Positions 15,125 through 23,678 of a DNA stretch of 64,000 bases are shown piece by piece. Numbering within the stretch: position 1 is the first letter of the stretch; each line of letters opens with the position of its first letter. Source of the DNA: an uncultured Ulvibacter sp. (GTDB lineage: Bacteria; Bacteroidota; Bacteroidia; Flavobacteriales; Flavobacteriaceae); assembly GCA_913063405.1 (NCBI GenBank), contig CAJXZB010000011.1, positions 1-64,000 on the forward strand. Reading direction: 5' to 3'. The notes under the pieces were generated by a model. That model saw only the letters and a program-made list of their open reading frames with translations. It had not been told where the DNA came from and did not search any database. The position numbers were made by a program, and so were the translations under genes.

Positions 15125-17281
15125 TTAATTCTTGACCAACCTAAGTACTTCACTAAATTCGTTAAACTTCACTAGATATGTTCCACTTGATAAGCTAGAT
15201 ATATCAATACTATTCAATTCTGCATCAACTGTTTGGTCAATTACTCTTTGACCAAGTAAATTAAAGATTGTTATATGGTGCTTTTGATCAATATTTTCAA
15301 ATATAACAGTATCCTTAGCTGGGTTTGGATACATAATAATAAAGGAATTGTCAAATTCGTTTGTGCTTAAAACGCTGCAATTTTCAGGAGCAGTTCCTGC
15401 ATCCAAATTGTTAAAGGCACAAGTTGTATCGTCTGAAAAAGTTGCTGTCAAATCTATTGATGTTCCATCAGCAGACATTGTAACTGCCGTAAATGTATAT
15501 GGAGAAGTTATTCCAGTAACATCAATAGATTCCGTTCCATCACCAGTTAAATCAAGTGTTCCAGAGGCAATCGGATTGGTAAAGGTTACAATTACATCTG
15601 CAGTAAAGAAATCATCCGTCATATCACCTGGTGTGCCATTGTCATCACAGATTGATAAATTAGACGTGCTAACCTCTGTAATGCTACAAGTGTCACAATT
15701 ATATGTTGGTAACACATAGCCTCTAGCTTCAAAGCGATCTGTAAAAACATCGATGTCAGCGCAACTATAATTCATGTCAATTGCTGCCTGCCTTACCGCG
15801 ATTGCAGCATTTTGTTGATTGGTTGAACTTGACGTCATCGCCAAACCTTCCCATACCGCTGCGTCTGTTTTTTCTCTACCAATGAGCTCCCAAACTTCCA
15901 GTAATACAGTTGCCCAAATTTGACCATCCGTATGTACTGAACCGGTAAGACCACCAGGATACATTGCACCATAGTTGGTTACACGACCGGGCCAAAAAGG
16001 ATTGTGTCCATCCCAACCGAATACATAATAGTAAGAAGCGTCGGTGGTTTCCCAAAGTCCTAAACTTCTCTTATATGAATTTGCCCAATAGTCACCTGTT
16101 CCTTCGCTTAGTCCATTAACCTGTGATATATTACCGTTTGTAATAAAGTCATGTAGTCCATGGCCTAATTCGTGTAAGACCACATCCATATCTTCAGCGT
16201 CATCGACCCCACCTTCACCGAATACTACAGATCCACCTGAATAATATGAATTGTCGGCTCCATTTAAACCGTGCGGATCAAATCGCATTACACCACCGTT
16301 AAAAATTGAAACCAATGCAATTCCTAAATCGTCATTTATATATCGGAAACTTTTATCAATATGATGGTAGCAATTTGCTGCTTCAAACCCTTGCTCATTT
16401 CTTGTAAAATCAAAAGCTGAAGACGCTTGACTAAACAATCCTGTGGAAGGAGATTCGATATCAACTATTTCTACATAAGGTCCTTTCAAAGAATATAGCG
16501 ATCCATCAAAATCTAGATCAAAAAGTGTTACTTCAGTTCGTGCAGCATCTAGATCTGAGTTCGTAGCATCGCCGTTATCCGAAAAATTACCTCCATAGAT
16601 ACTAGTTGTTTTGGTCAATGGGTCAGGGTCAAAAACCATAGCTGTTCCATCGACTAAAATAGAAGCTCCATTAGTTTCTACCGAAAAGCCAGCATTTTCT
16701 ATTTTTTCTATTTTTTTTTTCGTTTTGTCTGTCCCTTTGTCGGTATTCTCATAGATTGCAATGTCTCTAGTGCTTAAGACTTCATTTGTTTTTGCATCTA
16801 CAATTGTTTCCCAATGACCAGGTAAGAACTCTGAATTTGTAGTAACCCGATACACTAATTTAGTTGCACCAAGCTTATTGTATACATAAAGTTTAACTTC
16901 TTTTTGAGATATTGCCCCTTTAACACTTAAGGCACTAGTCGCTGTATTCAATGCGTCTTCTTCAGAAATGTTTGGAGTTGTGTTTATTGTCTCAACAGTT
17001 TTGTCGTAGGTTGTAGAATGATAGGTTACTTCATCGTTATTCGAAACATGAATAGCATAGGATGAATCAAATACTTCTACGCCATTAACAAAATGATGAT
17101 AGCGAAAAGTTTCTCCTGAACGCCCTGCTCTGCTATACAACATATTAAAACTATGATTGGTTTTAATATCTGTAACATTTTCGGTAAGCCAGTTCTCTGC
17201 GATGTTTTGTTTGCCTACTTGAGCCATAAATGGCTGTGTTATGGCAAGTAGTAATACAAGAATAATTGGTTGTAGTTTCAT
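15125..17281 (-). CDS. M36-like (fungalysin-type) zinc metallopeptidase, type IX secreted
   Basis: From the ATG at 17281 the protein has 718 residues and a clean signal peptide (MKLQPIILVLLLAITQPFMA-Q). An upstream ATG at 17341 would add 20 hydrophobic residues and is less likely. An FTP-like propeptide (FRYHHFVNGVEVFDSSYAIH) precedes the catalytic part. The zinc site is HELGH (370-374), with EGTGDYWAN supplying the third ligand ~30 residues later. GSVHTDGQIWA is also typical of the family. A Cys-bearing beta domain and a type IX sorting domain (IIMYPNPAKDTVIF ... SSGTYLVKF) close it. A secreted peptidase, probably nutritional. Confidence 0.9.
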   Translation of the reverse strand: MKLQPIILVLLLAITQPFMAQVGKQNIAENWLTENVTDIKTNHSFNMLYSRAGRSGETFRYHHFVNGVEVFDSSYAIHVSNNDEVTYHSTTYDKTVETINTTPNISEEDALNTATSALSVKGAISQKEVKLYVYNKLGATKLVYRVTTNSEFLPGHWETIVDAKTNEVLSTRDIAIYENTDKGTDKTKKKIEKIENAGFSVETNGASILVDGTAMVFDPDPLTKTTSIYGGNFSDNGDATNSDLDAARTEVTLFDLDFDGSLYSLKGPYVEIVDIESPSTGLFSQASSAFDFTRNEQGFEAANCYHHIDKSFRYINDDLGIALVSIFNGGVMRFDPHGLNGADNSYYSGGSVVFGEGGVDDAEDMDVVLHELGHGLHDFITNGNISQVNGLSEGTGDYWANSYKRSLGLWETTDASYYYVFGWDGHNPFWPGRVTNYGAMYPGGLTGSVHTDGQIWATVLLEVWELIGREKTDAAVWEGLAMTSSSTNQQNAAIAVRQAAIDMNYSCADIDVFTDRFEARGYVLPTYNCDTCSITEVSTSNLSICDDNGTPGDMTDDFFTADVIVTFTNPIASGTLDLTGDGTESIDVTGITSPYTFTAVTMSADGTSIDLTATFSDDTTCAFNNLDAGTAPENCSVLSTNEFDNSFIIMYPNPAKDTVIFENIDQKHHITIFNLLGQRVIDQTVDAELNSIDISSLSSGTYLVKFNEFSEVLRLVKN

Positions 17282-17432
17282 TGTTTTTTTTATAAAAATA
17301 CTAAAAAAAACAATAGAAAAAAAGGGAGAAAGGAACCACATAAATGTAGACTCTTTTCAAAATATATTAATCATGCCAATTCGATAAATAAGTGATAACC
17401 CATCTTGTGTTTTTAGATTTTATTCGGTTCCT

Positions 17433-17459
17433 ATTTCGCTGATTTCGCTGATTTCGCTG
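17433..17459 (+). repeat. short tandem repeat, 9 bp x 3
   Basis: ATTTCGCTG occurs three times in a row and leads directly into the 50-bp dispersed repeat. No coding frame uses it. Confidence 0.75.
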
Positions 17460-17506
17460 CTATCTCTACGGCGCTTTTGAAATAAAGCGTCCCTTATAAG
17501 GGAATA
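17457..17506 (+). repeat. 50-bp dispersed repeat, copy B
   Basis: CTGCTATCTCTACG ... TCCCTTATAAGGGAATA matches copies A and C. As with copy A, an IS3-type OrfB remnant on the minus strand follows close by, here starting 13 bp later. Confidence 0.6.
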
Positions 17507-17519
17507 TACTCAGACTAAA

Positions 17520-18420
17520 CTAGTTACGAAAAGCATATAATGATACATATTGAAAGCAAAAAGAGAAGTTCAAATCTGACTTCTTTTTTTGCTTTATAAC
17601 ATTTCTATTTTTTTTTCGATGACAGACTTTACACGCGTTCTCTTTGTTTTGAGATAACCTTAGTATTCTTTGCTCTTCGAATCCACCGGTGTATCTTCTG
17701 AGATTAATCTCAACACCAGTATGAGTTTCAAAAGGAGTGTTTCCACCTAAACTCCATTGAGGACGTTCAGTATTGTAAATCGGGATGACTTCTGTTAAGG
17801 CTTTTTCCAATGTCGCTCTTCCCTCTAGGTCTCGATGATAAAGAAACTGATGTTTAATCACTTTATTTAAAGCTTCTACCATCGAGTTTGAAAAGACTAC
17901 ATCTTTTTGGGCAATCAGATGTTTGATAGGTATGGTTAGTGAGCTTAAATAATGAACTACTGTTGTATTTACATTCTCACTTCCCCCATCGGTTAAAAGT
18001 TGTGCGTTCTTTGGTTGGTATTTTTCACATGCATCTTCTAACAATTCTTTTATTGCTTGAGCAGAACTGCTCTTCCCTATCCTGTAACCAAGAATTATTT
18101 TTGAATAATGATCCATTAAAAAATGAATGTAATGTTTAATTCCATCTTTAGTTTTAAAAATAGTCACATCAGCACACCAAAATTCATTAGGACGAATTGT
18201 TGTAACTGGACTATATGAATCAGACTTTCGTTTGCAACGACGGTTCTTAAACCCTAGTAAACGACAGTATTTGTAGAAGGTAGATATGCCGCAATATATA
18301 TCACCCTCCCGTATCGCTTTTAAGTAAATAGAAGCCTTAGCCAGTACCTATAGTTGTCATGCATCATATACTCTTTAATGATTACTACTTCTTTGGATAA
18401 TAGCTGATTTGAAAAACGTC
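17520..18420 (-). pseudogene. IS3-family transposase OrfB with frameshift
   Basis: The open 215-residue part holds the integrase core with all three expected acidic positions: ADVTIF, TDGGSEN and NSMVEALNKV. Family similarity continues upstream past the nominal start in the same frame (DIYCGISTFYKYCRLLGFKN, NEFWCADVTIF) to a TAG near 18349. There the frame shifts, and KEYMMHDNYRYW continues N-terminally to about 18420. The C-terminus has a ~30-residue extension past the usual VC(H/F) end that crosses a hairpin at 17559-17595. OrfA is absent. The element is defective. Confidence 0.8.
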
Positions 18421-18457
18421 TACTACACCAATACCTCTTGAATCTGTACCAAGGTGA

Positions 18458-19039
18458 GTGCTTTCCATAGACAGCATTAAGCCAGACCAATCACTCCAAC
18501 CTTTAACGGGAGCTACGGATACCTGTGATGGTACTCCTCTGGTGGAAGACCTTCCCGACAACAAAAAGCGAGTGGTAAAACCTCCAATAACGAAACCAGC
18601 CGAACCTAAACCTGACGAGAAAAAGGAACTGGATAAAAAAGATGCCGAAACCACTAAAGAAAAAATGACGCCAGAAAAAAAGGATGCCTTTAAGGAACCG
18701 ATCAAGTCCATGGGAGTTTATGAGGCTACAGCCGAGAATGTTCCAGATCCTGAATCTACGGTGCAATTGCCGATTATCGACCCCGAGCTCATTCAGGTTT
18801 TTGTAAATACCATCGATACCACTCAGGTATTTACTTCAGACATTCCGTATAATATTGATTCCTCCAGTATTCTTATGGTACAATATCAGGACGATAGCTT
18901 TGATTACGTACATGGAATTTTTGACAATAGAATGTTGATGTCATCTGACGACAATGACAATATGACCATTTTTGCCCTAAAAGAAGAAGGCATGGAATTG
19001 TTACAAGAATTTATGTCGATGACTCGTGGTAACAAATAG
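18458..19039 (+). pseudogene. unknown gene, 5'-truncated by the IS3 remnant
   Basis: A GTG-started 193-codon frame. Upstream the same frame reads TTPIPLESVPR and then a TGA directly before the GTG, and IS3 sequence begins right after that. A proper start is therefore lacking. Residues ~35-85 are a Pro/Lys/Glu-rich linker. The remainder (~90-193) is a compact acidic domain containing IQVFVNTIDTTQVF and DDSFDYVHGIFDNRM. No family recognised. It may be the C-terminal part of an exported protein. Confidence 0.45.
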
Positions 19040-19283
19040 TGAGCGCTATTTTATGGTATAATATTTTTGTCAGGATGGAACAAAAGAAAAAAGAGAAGCC
19101 TCTTATTTCACCTGGGCTCCCTATATTAGATGAAAATGAAAAACAATATAGAAACGAAGAATAGGAATTGAAGGAGAAGTATTGAAAAGAGGGGGGTTAT
19201 AGAAAATAACGTTTTCTATACCAACACACCCAAAATTTCGGAATCCATTAAAAGGGATTCTCATGATTTGAGCCCAAGCGACG

Positions 19284-19310
19284 AAACCCACTCACTAGAG
19301 TGGGTTTTTT
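19284..19310 (+). terminator. intrinsic terminator
   Basis: AAACCCACTC / GAGTGGGTTT with an ACTA loop and a run of T's. It insulates the moeA operon from upstream transcription. Confidence 0.85.
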
Positions 19311-19443
19311 CATGGAAAAATTTTGTGAACGATAGGACCGCCGTACAGTCGACTTCAGAGGCCTAAGAAAATCTTTAGTAATAAAAAAAATGCGCTTCGA
19401 TATAGAACTAATAGGGGAGCTTCATAAAACAACTTTACTCATC

Positions 19444-19469
19444 TCGTTATATTTGCTAGGAAATAACGA
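19444..19469. promoter_or_regulatory. ModE-type operator overlapping a -7 promoter box
   Basis: An inverted repeat TCGTTAT-N12-ATAACGA lies 38 bases before the moeA start. From memory, the E. coli modA operator has the same CGTTAT-N12-ATAACG half-sites and spacing. The TATATTTG at 19448-19455 fits the Bacteroidota TAnnTTTG -7 element and sits inside the repeat. Binding there would block RNA polymerase. The second gene of the operon encodes a ModE-type DNA-binding domain. Confidence 0.6.
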
Positions 19470-19507
19470 TATTTGTCTTTCCATATCTATAAACAATTAA
19501 TTTTAAA

Positions 19508-20686
19508 ATGATTACAGTAGAAAAGGCTCGGCAATTAATTTCTGAAAATTGTGGATTACAGAAGAAATATAGAATGAACCTAAGTAAGTCTTCAGGGTTT
19601 TTCTTGTCAGAAAATATAGTATCGCCTATAAATATGCCCCCATTTCGACAGTCGGCAATGGACGGATATGCCCTAAATTTAAGTGAATCAGGGACTTATT
19701 CATTGATTGGAGAAATAAAAGCGGGAGACGACTACCAGCCAATCCTTAAAAAAGGGGAAGCTGTTCGCATTTTCACAGGAGCTCCAGTTCCAGATACTGC
19801 AAACGCTGTGATTATGCAAGAGAAGACTCTTTTAAACGATAATTCTATTACCATTGACGTACCTGTGGCGCTTCATGAAAATATTCGCCCTTTGGGAGAA
19901 CAAGTAGAAAAAGGAGGTGTCGCTTTAAAAAAAGGATGTCTGTTAACGCCAGCTGCCATTGGTTATTTAACCACGCTAGGAATTACAGAAGTTGAGGTAT
20001 ATCGTAAACCATCTATTGCGATTCTTGTTACGGGTAGCGAACTTATAGAGGCCGGGCAGGATTTACCCTATGGAAAAATATACGAAAGCAACTCGTTAAT
20101 GTTAATTTCGGCGCTTGAGAATCTGGGGTATCAAAATGTGTCCAAATACACGGTCGATGATAACTATAAGAATACTGTAAAATTGCTGGACAAAATTATT
20201 GACAACCACGATGTTGTATTGGTTTCGGGAGGAATTTCGGTGGGTGATTATGATTTTGTTGGGAAAGCCCTTTCCGAACTAGAAGTAGAACAAATCTTCT
20301 ATAAAGTAAACCAGAAACCTGGAAAGCCGCTTTTCTTCGGAAAAAAACAAAGCAAACTTATCTTTGCCTTACCTGGAAACCCAGCAGCTGCGCTCAGTTG
20401 TTTTTATATATATGTTTACCCTACCTTGAAGAGGATTTCCGGTGATATAGATTTCGCCTTGCCAAGAACATTAGCAAGATCCCAAACTAATTTCATTAAA
20501 AAAGGCGACCGTGCTCAATTTTTAAAAGCCGCATACAACAACGGCGCTGTCGAGATTCTAGAGAGGCAAAGTTCTGCCATGCTTCAAACTTTTGCGCATG
20601 CAAATGCTTTGGTTTATGTGCCTGAAACCATTGGTTCTTTTGAGACAAACGACGAAGTAGAAGTAATACTTCTTCCAATAAATTAA
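19508..20686 (+). CDS. moeA: molybdopterin molybdotransferase MoeA
   Basis: A 392-residue protein of normal MoeA length. It inserts molybdate into adenylylated molybdopterin. Signatures in order: MPPFRQSAMDGYAL (~43), RIFTGAPVPDTANAVIMQE (~88), VTGSELIEAGQDL with YESNSLML (~174-200), VSGGISVGDYDFV (~240), KPGKPLFFG and FALPGNPAAALSCF (~275-300). First gene of the Moco operon, behind the predicted ModE operator. The next gene starts 6 bases after its stop. Confidence 0.97.
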   Translation: MITVEKARQLISENCGLQKKYRMNLSKSSGFFLSENIVSPINMPPFRQSAMDGYALNLSESGTYSLIGEIKAGDDYQPILKKGEAVRIFTGAPVPDTANAVIMQEKTLLNDNSITIDVPVALHENIRPLGEQVEKGGVALKKGCLLTPAAIGYLTTLGITEVEVYRKPSIAILVTGSELIEAGQDLPYGKIYESNSLMLISALENLGYQNVSKYTVDDNYKNTVKLLDKIIDNHDVVLVSGGISVGDYDFVGKALSELEVEQIFYKVNQKPGKPLFFGKKQSKLIFALPGNPAAALSCFYIYVYPTLKRISGDIDFALPRTLARSQTNFIKKGDRAQFLKAAYNNGAVEILERQSSAMLQTFAHANALVYVPETIGSFETNDEVEVILLPIN

Positions 20687-20692
20687 GATATT

Positions 20693-21031
20693 ATGGACTA
20701 TAAAATTAAAAGTAGGATCTGGATTGAAGCCGACGGTCAAATATTACTCGGTGAAGGCAGAGTGACCTTATTAAAAGCTATTGATGAAACAGGATCTTTA
20801 TCTAAAGCCGCAAAGAAATTAGGGATGTCATACAAAAAAGCCTGGTCATTAATGGACGCTGTAAATACGAGAGCCGCAAAAGCAATATGCGTAAAAAGCA
20901 TTGGCGGGAAAAGCGGCGGTGGAACAGCGCTGACCCCTTATGGAAAGTCATTAATTGAGACCTTCGATACAATTAATAAAAACTGCTGGAATTTTTTGGA
21001 TGAGCAAATAAGTAAAACAAACTTAAAATGA
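20693..21031 (+). CDS. ModE-type winged-helix regulator without molybdate-binding domain
   Basis: A 112-residue protein equal to the N-terminal DNA-binding half of ModE: GRVTLLKAIDETGSLSKAAK, LGMSYKKAWSLMDAVN, and GGKSGGGTALTPYG of the wing. The C-terminal Mop/TOBE domains that bind molybdate in full-length ModE (~260 residues) are absent. It likely dimerises and binds the palindrome upstream of moeA. How it would sense molybdate is open. The stop overlaps the next start by 4 bp. Confidence 0.9.
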   Translation: MDYKIKSRIWIEADGQILLGEGRVTLLKAIDETGSLSKAAKKLGMSYKKAWSLMDAVNTRAAKAICVKSIGGKSGGGTALTPYGKSLIETFDTINKNCWNFLDEQISKTNLK

Positions 21032-21771
21032 TTTTTGAATTAGAAAATATCTGGCTGTTTTTAATTCTTTTGCCTATAGTTGCTTTTTTATATGCAAGTG
21101 TAGGCCACGGAGGCGCGAGTGGTTATTTGGCGCTTATGGCCCTGTTTTCTTTTGCACCAGATACCATGAAGCCCACGGCATTATTACTAAATCTCTTTGT
21201 TGCGGGTATTGCTTTCTATCACTATTATAAGGCTGGATATTTTAATAAGAAGTTATTCCTATCGTTTGCAATAGCTTCTATTCCAATGGCTTTTTTAGGC
21301 GGAATGATAGAAGTTGACGCCTCTTTTTATAAGAAAGTTTTGGCTGTTTTACTTGTGTTTGCCATTCTTAAAATGCTTAATTTATTAGGAAAAGAAAGCA
21401 CGGTCATTAGAGATGTTAAACTATGGCAAGGTATCATTGTAGGAGCCGTAATAGGTTTCTTTTCGGGTCTTATTGGCATTGGCGGTGGAATTATTTTAAC
21501 CCCAGTAATTTTGCTGTTACATTGGGGAAAAATGAAGGAGGCAGCTGCAGTTTCAGCGCTGTTTATTTGGGCGAATTCAGCAGCGGGATTAATGGGGCAG
21601 TTCACCAGTGGATATACTCTTTCTGGGCAAATGTTCGTGTTGGTTACTATAGCGTTGATCGGTGGGTTTTTTGGCAGTTACTTCGGAAGCAAAAAGATAA
21701 ACAACCAACTCCTACGTTATATGTTGGCTTTGGTTTTGATAATAGCCTCCGTAAAATTACTTTTTGTATAG
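21028..21771 (+). CDS. TauE/SafE-family (TSUP) membrane permease
   Basis: 247 residues with about seven to eight membrane helices. The duplicated TSUP motifs are visible: ASVGHGGASGYLAL near residue 25 and GFFSGLIGIGGGIILTPVIL near 145. TSUP proteins move sulfonates, sulfite or other small anions. Its place between the ModE-like regulator and mobA, with overlaps on both sides, and the absence of modABC in the window make an oxyanion role (molybdate uptake or sulfur-compound export) an attractive inference, not a fact. Confidence 0.85.
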   Translation: MIFELENIWLFLILLPIVAFLYASVGHGGASGYLALMALFSFAPDTMKPTALLLNLFVAGIAFYHYYKAGYFNKKLFLSFAIASIPMAFLGGMIEVDASFYKKVLAVLLVFAILKMLNLLGKESTVIRDVKLWQGIIVGAVIGFFSGLIGIGGGIILTPVILLLHWGKMKEAAAVSALFIWANSAAGLMGQFTSGYTLSGQMFVLVTIALIGGFFGSYFGSKKINNQLLRYMLALVLIIASVKLLFV

Positions 21772-22356
21772 ATGAGGGATAAACACAACACAACAGGAAT
21801 TATTTTAGCCGGTGGAAAAAGCACTAGGATGGGCTCCGATAAGGGTTTTGTTCTATATAATGATGCTACTTTTATGTCGCACGTTATTGCTGCCTTACAG
21901 CCTTTTGTATCTGAAATAATCATTGTTAGCAATCATTCAGAATATGATATTTTTAAGCTGAAAAGAGTAAAAGATAAATTTGAAGATGCAGGACCACTTG
22001 CAGGCCTATATTCGGGATTAGAAAATTCGGAAACTGAAAAGAACATAGTATTGAGTTGCGACATTCCACTAATAAACAAGACTGTTTTAAAAGTATTAGT
22101 GGAAGGTTTTGATTCCGAAGTAGACGTAGTTCAATTAAAAAGTAATAGTGAGTCAATGCCCTTAATTGCGATGTACAAAAAACAAACTATGTATCAAATT
22201 TTGGACCTACTTGAGCAAGGTGAACGACGTTTAAGAGTTGCAGTAAAATCCTTAAGGACAAAAACAATTACGTTAGATACTAAACTAGACCCCTTTGTAA
22301 AAAATATTAATACAACGGCACAATTAAAAGAAATTAAAAATGGATTTGAAGATTAA
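21772..22356 (+). CDS. mobA: molybdenum cofactor guanylyltransferase MobA
   Basis: A 194-residue nucleotidyltransferase that adds GMP to Mo-molybdopterin, giving the bis-MGD cofactor used by formate dehydrogenase. The N-terminal GIILAGGKSTRMGSDKG is the GTP-binding signature; ED-AGPLAGLYSGLE and VLSCDIPLI (metal-binding Asp) follow. It starts directly after the TSUP stop. Its 3' end overlaps moaD by 17 bp. Confidence 0.95.
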   Translation: MRDKHNTTGIILAGGKSTRMGSDKGFVLYNDATFMSHVIAALQPFVSEIIIVSNHSEYDIFKLKRVKDKFEDAGPLAGLYSGLENSETEKNIVLSCDIPLINKTVLKVLVEGFDSEVDVVQLKSNSESMPLIAMYKKQTMYQILDLLEQGERRLRVAVKSLRTKTITLDTKLDPFVKNINTTAQLKEIKNGFED

Positions 22357-22573
22357 ATATTTTGGATTACTTGCTGAGATTACGTTATGCAATGAGGAGG
22401 TTCTAGAGTTTTCAGAAACTACAATTTCTGAAGTATTGGAAGTGTTGCACAACAAATATCCAAGTCTTAGAGATAAAGATTTTCAAGTAGCTCAAGACTT
22501 AGAAATTGTTTCAAAAGACAGTATTGTTTCAGCAACTGAAATTGCCTTATTACCGCCTTTTTCGGGAGGATAA
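22340..22573 (+). CDS. moaD: molybdopterin synthase sulfur carrier MoaD
   Basis: A 77-residue ubiquitin-fold protein with IKYFGLLAEI at the start and the obligatory C-terminal Gly-Gly (LPPFSGG), which MoeB adenylylates and which then carries the thiocarboxylate to MoaE. The start overlaps mobA. Confidence 0.95.
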   Translation: MDLKIKYFGLLAEITLCNEEVLEFSETTISEVLEVLHNKYPSLRDKDFQVAQDLEIVSKDSIVSATEIALLPPFSGG

Positions 22574-22598
22574 AAAAATAGATTTACGCCCAGCGTTT

Positions 22599-23678
22599 AT
22601 GAGTAGATATAGCAGACATATTGTATTATCAGAAATTGGTCAAGCCGGTCAAGATAAATTGTCCAACGCCAAAGTATTGGTTGTTGGAGCAGGAGGCTTG
22701 GGTTGCCCTGTATTGCAATACCTCACAGCTGCAGGAATTGGAACCCTTGGAATTATAGATCACGATTTTGTAGAAACATCCAATTTACAGCGCCAGATAT
22801 TGTTTGGCACTTCCTCGTTAGGAATCAATAAAGCAATCGCGGCAAAAGCTAGATTAGAAGATTTAAACCCCACCATTAACATCCAGGCCTATCCAAAAAA
22901 GCTTACACATCTCAACGCCTTATCGCTTTTTGAAAAATATGATATCATTGTGGATGGTACCGATAATTTTAGAACTCGGTATTTAATAAATGACGCCGTG
23001 ATACTTAAAAGTAAGCCCGTTGTTTATGGAGCCATTTATAAGTTTGAAGGTCAGGTTTCTGTATTCAATTATCAAAATGGCCCTAGTTATCGTTGTCTTT
23101 TCCCTACACCTCCAAAAGACGGCTCGGTTGCCAATTGCTCCGAAATAGGTGTTTTAGGTGTTTTACCTGGAATTATTGGAACGATGCAAGCCAATGAGGT
23201 AATCAAAATCGTTTTAGGGTTTGATAATGTCCTGTCGGGTAAGTTATTTTGTTATAATTCAAGAAACTCAGAGACGGTTATGTTGAAAATCTCTAAATCA
23301 GAGAGTGCGTTTGAAAAAGTGCGAGCAGGGAGAGAGACTTTTAAAAATGAGACGTCTACAGCTATTTGTGAATCGCATATTGCCGAAATTTCGGCAGAGA
23401 TGGCTTTTCAATTGGACAATGTTCAGTTTATTGATCTAAGAGAACAGGATGAAAAACCTTTGGTAGCAATATCAGACTGTCTTCAAATTCCGTTGGATAA
23501 TTTAGAAAAACAGCTAGATGAAATACATTCAGAAAAAAAAATAGTCCTATTCTGTCAAACTGGAATACGATCAAAAAAAGGGGTTACTCTATTACAAAAT
23601 CACAACTTCAATAATTGCTATAGCCTAAAAGATGGCGCATCGGCTATTTTGAATTATTTAAAAATTAGCACACAATGA
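22599..23678 (+). CDS. moeB: MoeB-type sulfurylase with C-terminal rhodanese domain
   Basis: 360 residues from the ATG giving MSRYSRHIVLSEIGQAGQ; the frame is open further upstream inside moaD but without homology. The E1-like adenylation domain shows VVGAGGLGCPVLQYL, VDGTDNFRTRYLIND and GVLGVLPGIIGTMQANEV. The last ~95 residues are rhodanese (FIDLREQDE, active loop FCQTGIRSKKG). This is the MOCS3/MoeZ layout: activate MoaD and pass sulfur from the rhodanese Cys. The first zinc cysteine is replaced (PSYRCLF where MoeB has PCYRC), and no second CxxC pair is seen. Confidence 0.93.
   Translation: MSRYSRHIVLSEIGQAGQDKLSNAKVLVVGAGGLGCPVLQYLTAAGIGTLGIIDHDFVETSNLQRQILFGTSSLGINKAIAAKARLEDLNPTINIQAYPKKLTHLNALSLFEKYDIIVDGTDNFRTRYLINDAVILKSKPVVYGAIYKFEGQVSVFNYQNGPSYRCLFPTPPKDGSVANCSEIGVLGVLPGIIGTMQANEVIKIVLGFDNVLSGKLFCYNSRNSETVMLKISKSESAFEKVRAGRETFKNETSTAICESHIAEISAEMAFQLDNVQFIDLREQDEKPLVAISDCLQIPLDNLEKQLDEIHSEKKIVLFCQTGIRSKKGVTLLQNHNFNNCYSLKDGASAILNYLKISTQ

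Larger units (their letters stand above)
19040..19507 (+). other. intergenic region upstream of the molybdenum-cofactor operon
   Basis: Contains a 29-codon ATG frame at 19075-19164 (MEQKKKEKPLISPGLPILDE ...), rich in charged residues and of doubtful reality. It also holds a strong terminator (19284-19310) and the ModE-like operator with a -7 box (19444-19469). The rest shows no structure. Confidence 0.5.

Noticed and set aside
17433-17459. Short repeats as a CRISPR array
   Set aside because: Only three 9-bp units in direct contact, no spacers, no cas genes in the window.
18385-18766. Minus-strand ORFs rich in Phe/Ser
   Set aside because: Low-complexity shadows of the Lys/Pro/Glu-rich linker of the plus-strand frame at 18458.
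19075-19164. 29-codon ORF as a real gene
   Set aside because: Short, charged, no conserved motif and no neighbour that would support translation; kept only as a remark.
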